Below are positions 57,591-64,000 of a DNA stretch of 64,000 bases, in pieces. Every line of letters starts with the position of its first letter. Position 1 is the first letter of the stretch. Under the pieces are notes generated by a model. The model was given only the letters and a program-made list of their open reading frames with translations, was not told the origin of the DNA and ran no database searches. Source of the DNA: Polytrichum commune (lineage: Eukaryota > Streptophyta > Polytrichopsida > Polytrichales > Polytrichaceae); NCBI GenBank assembly GCA_950295325.1, contig OX485805.1:12310501-12374500 (forward strand), written 5' to 3'. Made by a program: the position numbers and the translations under genes.

Positions 57591-58343
57591 TTTGTGTACA
57601 CTATGGTCAACTTGTAGACCATTGTGTAACATAGGCATGCACCTCATAGGGATGCAAGGTGACAATTTTGCAATTGAATTGGGTGGGATCATGGAGGTCG
57701 TCATGTGGCTTTGCATACTGTCACTAGTTTGGCTTTGACCTAGTTTGGATCTAGTACCCAACTATGTTATGTTGGTTCTAGGCAATGAAGGTGGGGGTCT
57801 TCATCATATGCAAGGTTGTCATACACAAAGACCTAGATAGTGATTTTGACTTTGAATATTCATCAAATTTTCAATTAAGGCAAAAAAAAATTATATATCA
57901 AATTTTTAGCCCAAAGGCTAATTTTTTTTTAATATAAGCCACATAGCCATATGCATGTGCAATAGCTTAAAGTGTTGGTGTCAGTACCTTCAACCTTATG
58001 CTTGAGACATCATTGAGTTCAAAATAGCATGTGTGTGAAGTCAATTTAGGTAAAGAAATACATTGAAATTGATGCGAAGTGGGAGTTTATTGTAAATTGA
58101 ATGTATTTGTGACTCCACTTATATAAAATCTTTGACATCTAATGCATCATCAATTTTTGAAGTACCTCAAGCAAATGTTTGCTATCATCAATGTTTGAAG
58201 TATCTCAAATGAATGTTTGCTATCATAAATGGTTGCTCTATGTCAAATGAATGAAATCCCTCCAACTTAATAGAACAATGCTACTCGTAGTTGTTGCCTC
58301 CTGAAAATTTGCTCAATCATATTTGGATCAATAGTCAATTTGA

Positions 58344-58667
58344 CTACTCAATTGTTGAACTAGTGGTGTGATTCATCATGGGTCTAACCACATTCTTGCA
58401 TGTTGGCCATATCTTTGCCAATTCTTGAAAGTCACATTTTCCCCATAAAGTGTTCTCCAAAAACTTCTCATCTAAATTTTGGACTTTTGAGCTCCCTCCA
58501 ACATTCTCAGGCACCACCTTTGCAATTGCAATTATATTGTTGACTGGCAAGAAATCATTATCCAACATTGAAAACAACACAATCTCATCAAAGTCACAAT
58601 CTAGCAGGTTCTCGTCCTTCAAAAACAAACATGCAATACCCCAAAGGCAACTAATCATGTGCAACAA
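58344..58667 (-). CDS. Unrecognised open frame, possible relic
   Basis: About 107 codons with a mixed, protein-like composition (WGIACLFLKDENLLDCDFDE, EKFLENTLWGKCDFQELAKI). No family recognised, no clear splice partner, and surrounding DNA is AT-rich. It could be a decayed transposon or gene fragment. Confidence 0.2.
   Translation of the reverse strand: MLHMISCLWGIACLFLKDENLLDCDFDEIVLFSMLDNDFLPVNNIIAIAKVVPENVGGSSKVQNLDEKFLENTLWGKCDFQELAKIWPTCKNVVRPMMNHTTSSTIE

Positions 58668-58697
<30 letters not shown>
58666..58697. repeat. (ATT)n microsatellite
   Basis: About ten ATT units in AT-rich intergenic DNA. Confidence 0.85.
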
Positions 58698-58700
<3 letters not shown>

Positions 58701-59361
58701 AATTTAGGGGTTCCAATATTCAATTACCACAAGTTGCTATGCTCAAACTACAAAGCAACCTAAAGTCTCTAAAAGGTAAAGTGCTTATAGATGACTGCAT
58801 CATTTGCACAACCTGCCAACAAAAATCACAATTACTACTCCTCACCAATTAATCACAAAGCACAAACATGACACAAAAAAAAACCACAATCAAACACCAT
58901 TCTTTACCTACCTCAAGTCTTATCAACATTTAGATTCGTTGCATCAACTACCAAGTCATTGTACCCTCAGTACCATTAAGCACCACGTCTTGCAAGGGAT
59001 TCCCATAAACAAGTTCACCAAGTTCTAAGCCATTGTCATCCATAAGTAGTTCACAAACATCTTAAATCTCAGTTGGCATGGGTGAACTAAGAGTCATAGT
59101 GCATTCAACCACTTAATCAATTTCCGAACCACTATGCATACTCTCACAAGGCTCCTCAATGCACAATGAAAGTTGAAGTGGAGACGTGGAAATCATATGA
59201 TCATTAATTGTACAACGGACAACCTCACCATGAACATCATTGGTCTCAAATATAATAAGAGATTTTTTTTTTCATTGACACCCATGTCACATTATTGGAC
59301 ACATCATCACAAACTACCATCTTGGACAAACCATACTCATTAGCCTCCTCCAAGACCACTA

Positions 59362-59622
59362 CTAGACAAGTGGAAACCTCAACACTCGTTTTGTCAACAT
59401 CATCATGTGGAACAAGTAGGGATGTGCACATAGAGCCCTAAAATTCCGGTCATTCAATTCCGAGTTATCCCATATGTTAACAAGAACATGATGAACATCC
59501 TCATAAACCCTCTTATTGCTATGCTCATTGAATGGGCTAGCTATGATGTCCAGTGTGACCGTCTTTTGTAACTTCATGGATCGGTCATATCGTTTATAGA
59601 TTGATTTATTCTTTGTTGCCAT
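59362..59622 (-). CDS. Unrecognised open frame, possible relic
   Basis: About 86 codons starting MATKNKSIYKRYDRSMKLQK, with a basic N-terminus. No family recognised. It lies in the same orientation as the 58344-58667 frame, so the two could belong to one decayed gene or element. Confidence 0.2.
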   Translation of the reverse strand: MATKNKSIYKRYDRSMKLQKTVTLDIIASPFNEHSNKRVYEDVHHVLVNIWDNSELNDRNFRALCAHPYLFHMMMLTKRVLRFPLV

Positions 59623-62600
59623 TTACAAATATCCCCACGTGTGTGGGCACTCATTCCACTATCATCCTTTGCATTGTGGCATACCCAGTCGATTAGTTAG
59701 TGAAGGTACTCTTAGTATCAATTGGCTTGAACATGCTTTTCATCCAAAATGAAATGGTCTTCAAGTCAAGGTTATTGTCATGTACCATGCTTATAATAAC
59801 CAACACATGCATTAGTTCATGTAATAACGAACATATATAATAATAAGAACACAACACACATACATACATAAAAAGAAAAAATTGCAAAACATTACAACTT
59901 ACCAAAGTTGTAGGGTAGCCATGTATGGCTTGCAAAAATATGGGCATCTAAGCTGAGGTTCATCCTTTGGAGGTAAATGCCTCACCAATTGTAGATGAAT
60001 CAAAATGGCATCCCCCTCATAGCACACCACATATTCCTAGCAAATTTTTTATTGGTCTTTTGTTAAAGATTCTTTTAATTCTTCAAGTCCTTTTCATTGT
60101 ACCTGCGACATCCATAAAACAATATTAGTTCAAATAATTACAAATCATTGACAACCAAGATACAAATAAATCACATCACCACTAATGCACATGTGAACTT
60201 ATATAACAAATTTCCCATAAATGTCCTTTCCCTCTCCGAAATCAATGTCCAAAACACTATAAGCTTTTTGAATGCCCCCTTAGGCAAAGCCACAATAAGC
60301 AATGTTAACACCAACAAATCTACACACCAACAAGATGGGAAAGAGCATGATCAATGTCACTTAAACATTGGTTCTCGTCATTCGAAATGATTAAATCTTA
60401 TTTTCACATGGCCTTTATTAGCACTAGTCTTGATGGATTTATACATAGAAATCACTAAGGCATGTCTTGTTATTTCAAAGTACACATCATGGTTGGTTAA
60501 TATTAGAGCCTCGTCAACTTGTGTTGCTCAAAATGTAAACAACCCAATACTTCCTTAGCAACCTCCCAAGAGCCCTAAACATGTGGTAAAACAATCACCA
60601 ATATTCCAAATTGTTTAGAAATTGGGGCTACAAGTTAACTAAAATTACATACAAAAAGTACTACAAAAATCATTATGAGAACTAGACTAATGTTGTTGAT
60701 GGTTAGTGTTGCCCATTTTCCACAACTAGAGCATGAATGGGACCCACTAGATCTGCCAACACGTCCAACAACAATTCCTTAAGAGGAATAGAGTCATCCC
60801 TCTTAGTGAGAATTCTCCACCTAGAGGATCTCCTCAAATAACCACATGTCAAGACCATGACTTCTATTTAGTCTACCTTTGTTCACAACTTGTAAATCAA
60901 TAGGATCTAAGTCTACAATATCGTTATAATACTCATCATGGTTCCCTTCTAATGTCATTGAAGACAAATTTCAAACTTATGTTTGTATATACCTCAAACC
61001 TATGGTCATTGTCCTCATCAATGTTTTAATGTTCCATTCAACCTCCAATACCCAAGTCCACAAGTAAGCCATAATTTAAAGGAAGAACTACAAAGATGAA
61101 GCACAAAAGAGGCTCAAAAATCAACATGAATTGCTTACTTGAGTATCATTTACTAGAGTAGACTCATTGCACACAATTTTAAAGAGAGAAATAACAGAGT
61201 CTAGCATTCCAAGGGTTACAAATTTCTTCACTACTACATACAATGCTTGCTTTGTCATTCCAAACATCTTTTGATTGTATTGGGATCCTCTGATACATGT
61301 TGACAATGTGGATCACCTTCACAATCTTTGCACACGTTGAAAATGCCATATAGAGGCTGCAATTCAAAAACACCACAAGAACAAGAAAACCATTAGTTAA
61401 TCAAGTTACCTATAATACACAATAAACTTCACAAAATTAACGGAATATATCATGATGCTACAAGAAAACCTCCCTCAACATTCTTGAGGTTGATCAAAAA
61501 AAATGAATGAGTATTTTAGCAAACACTTTGTTGAAGGATCCATATCAAGGGCATTCACCAACATGCACCATATCTCTATCTAGGAAGAAATTTATGATCC
61601 TCAACACACTAGAGTACAACTCTCATGGTATAGCTACAATAACTTGAGATCCTACTTCAAAGCAATACCACCGAAGGCAAACAAAGGACATACATAAAAA
61701 ACAAGAAAGCAAATCACAAGAACTTAGTAGATTGCAAGAACAAATGGTTTACCACACATGTTGCACACAAAATGACCAACAAAGTTGTCACCCATTGCAC
61801 ACATTGCATGACACAAGTGTCTAGGGCTCCCGATTTGGACCCCTCACTCATGGCCGTCCACGATCTTGCCATTGTTGAGGCCCCAATATTCCATGTGCAT
61901 TGCATCACCCTCTTGCATATAACTATAGACATCTAGAAGATAAAATGATAACAAGATCAAGAACATTGGAATCAACGAACAAGACAAGATGAAACTGGAC
62001 AAGATCCAATCAAACTCCAAGTCGCAGTTAATTGACACCAACTATGAATGTAACACCTTAGGTTTAAGGTAGCACCCTTGTACAAAGATGCCTAAACACA
62101 AGAACAAAAACAATAACAACGTAAGCGTGAGAGCATGAACATCCACAACGTCACAACCGACCTAACACAAGAACACTGAATTGATGAACACAATAATGGT
62201 TCAATTGGTAACCAAGATCAAGAAACAAAAACCATTGCAAAGCGAGAACACAAGATGACCATAACTAGCGCCATCAGCACACACACGAGGACACAAGAAA
62301 CCATCAATACGCAAATCTTGTGTCATCAACAATGATCAAACGGGGCAATCTCGGAGGGGAATGAAGATCGTTTCGTAATGGCAGTCCCCACGCCCATTAC
62401 CAAGTACCTAAGTGTTTGAGTTTATATCCAGGTGGAGAATGGCAGTAGCACACCTAACACAATTATGAAGAAGGCCCGTTTTTAGCCAATCCTTATGTGC
62501 CTTATGCCCCCTCCCCACATGACTTTACCAAATAACCAGAGTATTTTCTAAAAATCGGGTAAAGCTCCCTCGGTTATGGCGATCCCAAATGCACCTACAA

Positions 62601-62880
62601 GAATTTGCTCCGGAGATTGTTGAGTACATTTTAGTTAAGTAGCTTTCACACATGTTCATTGTTTTATCTACCAAGCAATGAACGTTCGATATTTTTTCGT
62701 CCCATCCTCAAATGCCTTACTACTCATTTATCTTACCATCGGTTTTTGTTGATGAAGCTTCTCGTGCCCTCATAGCTAAGACTAAAAGCAACCAATCACA
62801 AGGGCGGGAGGCGACACTTTGCAAGGTCCTACATTCTTGCCTCATGTCCAGGTACCGATGGGAGGGTCGGTGCTTGAGAC

Positions 62881-63239
62881 TTAGGGCCGGTTCACACTAT
62901 GGCCAAACTTCGAGAGGAGAAGCGTTTGGACCAATGAAAATGCATAAATGTCTAAAGTCCGTCCTCTCGGCCTTCACACTAGAGGCCGAAGTCCAAACGA
63001 CGTCGCCTCCAAAAGAGCCTAGGTGGCAACACTTTTAGGAAGTTATGGCGCCAAGAGTTCGGCCTCTTGAACAAAATTTGGGTTGAGCAAAATGCTCGAC
63101 CCAAACTTCCGTCGAGAGGCCGAACTTTATTTTCATTAAAATTTTCAAAATCTGAATATAGCTTCTCCTCTCGACATAGTTTGGTCCAGAAAAGTGACGC
63201 TTCTCCTATCGACTTGGGCATAGTGTGAACCAGCCCTTA
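62881..63239. mobile_element. PIF/Harbinger-like MITE with TTA target duplication
   Basis: TTA at 62881-62883 and at 63237-63239 flank a 353 bp element. The left end GGGCCGGTTCACACTATGGC and the right end (reverse complement GGGCTGGTTCACACTATGCC) are inverted repeats. Both continue inward with GAGGAGAAGCG/TAGGAGAAGCG-type sequence for about 40 bp. There is no coding capacity. A 3-bp TTA duplication and GGG-starting termini are typical of PIF/Harbinger-derived (Tourist-type) MITEs. Confidence 0.85.
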
Positions 63240-63657
63240 AAACCTCCACTTTAAAACCATGCCACATCATTTGCCAACTAGGCTTGGCACTAGATAATGT
63301 TAATGTTGATGTTTTGAGAACCAACTTCTAGGCTTAGCTACAGTCAGGTGGTGAGGGGGCATTAGATGCCAACACGCCACCTATGGAGTGTGAAACCCTA
63401 AAACCCTGGAATTTCATATCCCTAATTTTTTCGTCTCTGATTTTGGAGTGACGAAAATTCCAGGAGCTCGATGACTCTTGGTGGAATCGTAATGTTGCGA
63501 GCTCCTGGACCGCACTGAAACTTCCTCTATGACCATATGAGACTCAATCCTTATCCCGAAATCTACATTCATGCTGGAGTGAAAGGTAGTAAAATGTAGA
63601 CTCGGTTGTAAGTAGAACTCTTGGAAGCCCTCAATGAAGTAAGTAAAGGTAGAAGCA

Positions 63658-63805
63658 ATGGCGCTGAGGGAGGCGTTCGGGGTTTCCAGTGGGGAGGTGA
63701 TGCGGGAAGACGCCATCCCCTGTACTCGCATCACACGGATCTTCTCCACTGTGGCTGGAATTGGCGGTGTCTTCCTCGCATGGCCTCTTTGCCACATCCA
63801 TTATG
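63658..63805 (+). CDS. Possible first exon of a small membrane protein gene (continues beyond the window)
   Basis: ATG GCG CTG opens a 49-codon frame ending before a good donor (gtgagt) in phase 1. The product begins MALREAFGVSSGEVMRED and has a hydrophobic segment (VAGIGGVFLAWPLCHIHYG) that could be one membrane helix. Local GC content is raised, as in the other first exons here. The next exon would be to the right of 63805, perhaps outside the window. Family not recognised. Confidence 0.45.
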
Positions 63806-64000
63806 GTGAGTATCCATCTCTACACATTCAAATTTCTCTTGAACTCGTTTATGAAAGGAAGAATCAATAAATTTCTTGGAGTAGTAACCTTGATCCACTG
63901 TGTAGAACAGTCGGGATTGCAAATCTTCAAGATCTGGCTGCCCTTGAGTGTTGAGGTTGGCTATGCTTTTAAAATCTCAAGCAGCTGCGTCCCGGTTTTG

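Larger units (their letters stand above)
56574..62880. other. Intergenic AT-rich region right of PIG-M
   Basis: PIG-M 3' UTR, then about 6 kb without a gene I can support. Features seen: a short tandem duplication at 57497-57590, an (ATT)n run at about 58666-58697, and CA/AT-rich low-complexity DNA. Minus-strand frames at 58344-58667 (107 aa) and 59362-59622 (86 aa) are the only ones with a protein-like composition. They lack recognisable domains and may be relics of a mobile element. Confidence 0.5.

Noticed and set aside
1-64000. CRISPR arrays, bacterial operons, phage or viral genes
   Set aside because: The window is an intron-rich eukaryotic nuclear sequence. Repeats found are tandem minisatellites or MITEs, with no spacer-repeat architecture and no viral protein motifs.

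Overview
The window is nuclear DNA from a land plant or close streptophyte relative. All recognisable genes are broken by many short GT-AG introns, intergenic and intron DNA is AT-rich and full of small repeats, and the products include plant-type proteins: plastid-targeted THF1/Psb29, an NADK1-type NAD kinase, and a QALGGH-type C2H2 zinc finger. I cannot fix the species. Exon models below were built by reading splice sites by eye. For seven of the genes the exon phases close exactly and the predicted lengths fit the families (thimet oligopeptidase 687 aa, PIG-M 423 aa, THF1 310 aa, POP1 941 aa).

Layout. 1-5985 (-): 5' twelve exons of a myotubularin-type phosphoinositide phosphatase; its catalytic part lies beyond position 1. 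5986-11329: long non-coding stretch ending in a tandem array. 11330-13147 (+): THF1 copy A, lacking its last two exons. 13324-18064 (+): NAD kinase, starting only 176 bp after THF1-A and in phase with it, so the two can be read as one chimeric gene. 19746-23625 (+): intact THF1 copy B. 26106-35706 (-): 20-exon M3 metallopeptidase (thimet oligopeptidase type). 38629-40612 (-): C2H2 zinc-finger regulator. 43081-51591 (+): POP1 subunit of RNase P/MRP. 53463-56573 (+): PIG-M, the first GPI mannosyltransferase. 56574-64000: mostly empty AT-rich DNA, a PIF/Harbinger-like MITE, and a possible first exon of another gene at the right edge.

The genes are ordinary housekeeping genes in no operon-like relation. 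The unusual material is structural. (i) THF1 is duplicated on both sides of the NAD kinase, and the left copy looks spliced in frame into the kinase, which would give a plastid-targeted THF1-NADK protein. (ii) Almost every gene carries its own unrelated minisatellite (95-420 bp units) in its first intron; in PIG-M the unit includes the end of exon 1. (iii) A palindromic MITE family is present in six long copies plus a fragment, mostly inside introns between 13.9 and 33.5 kb. A second dispersed repeat sits in introns of three different genes.
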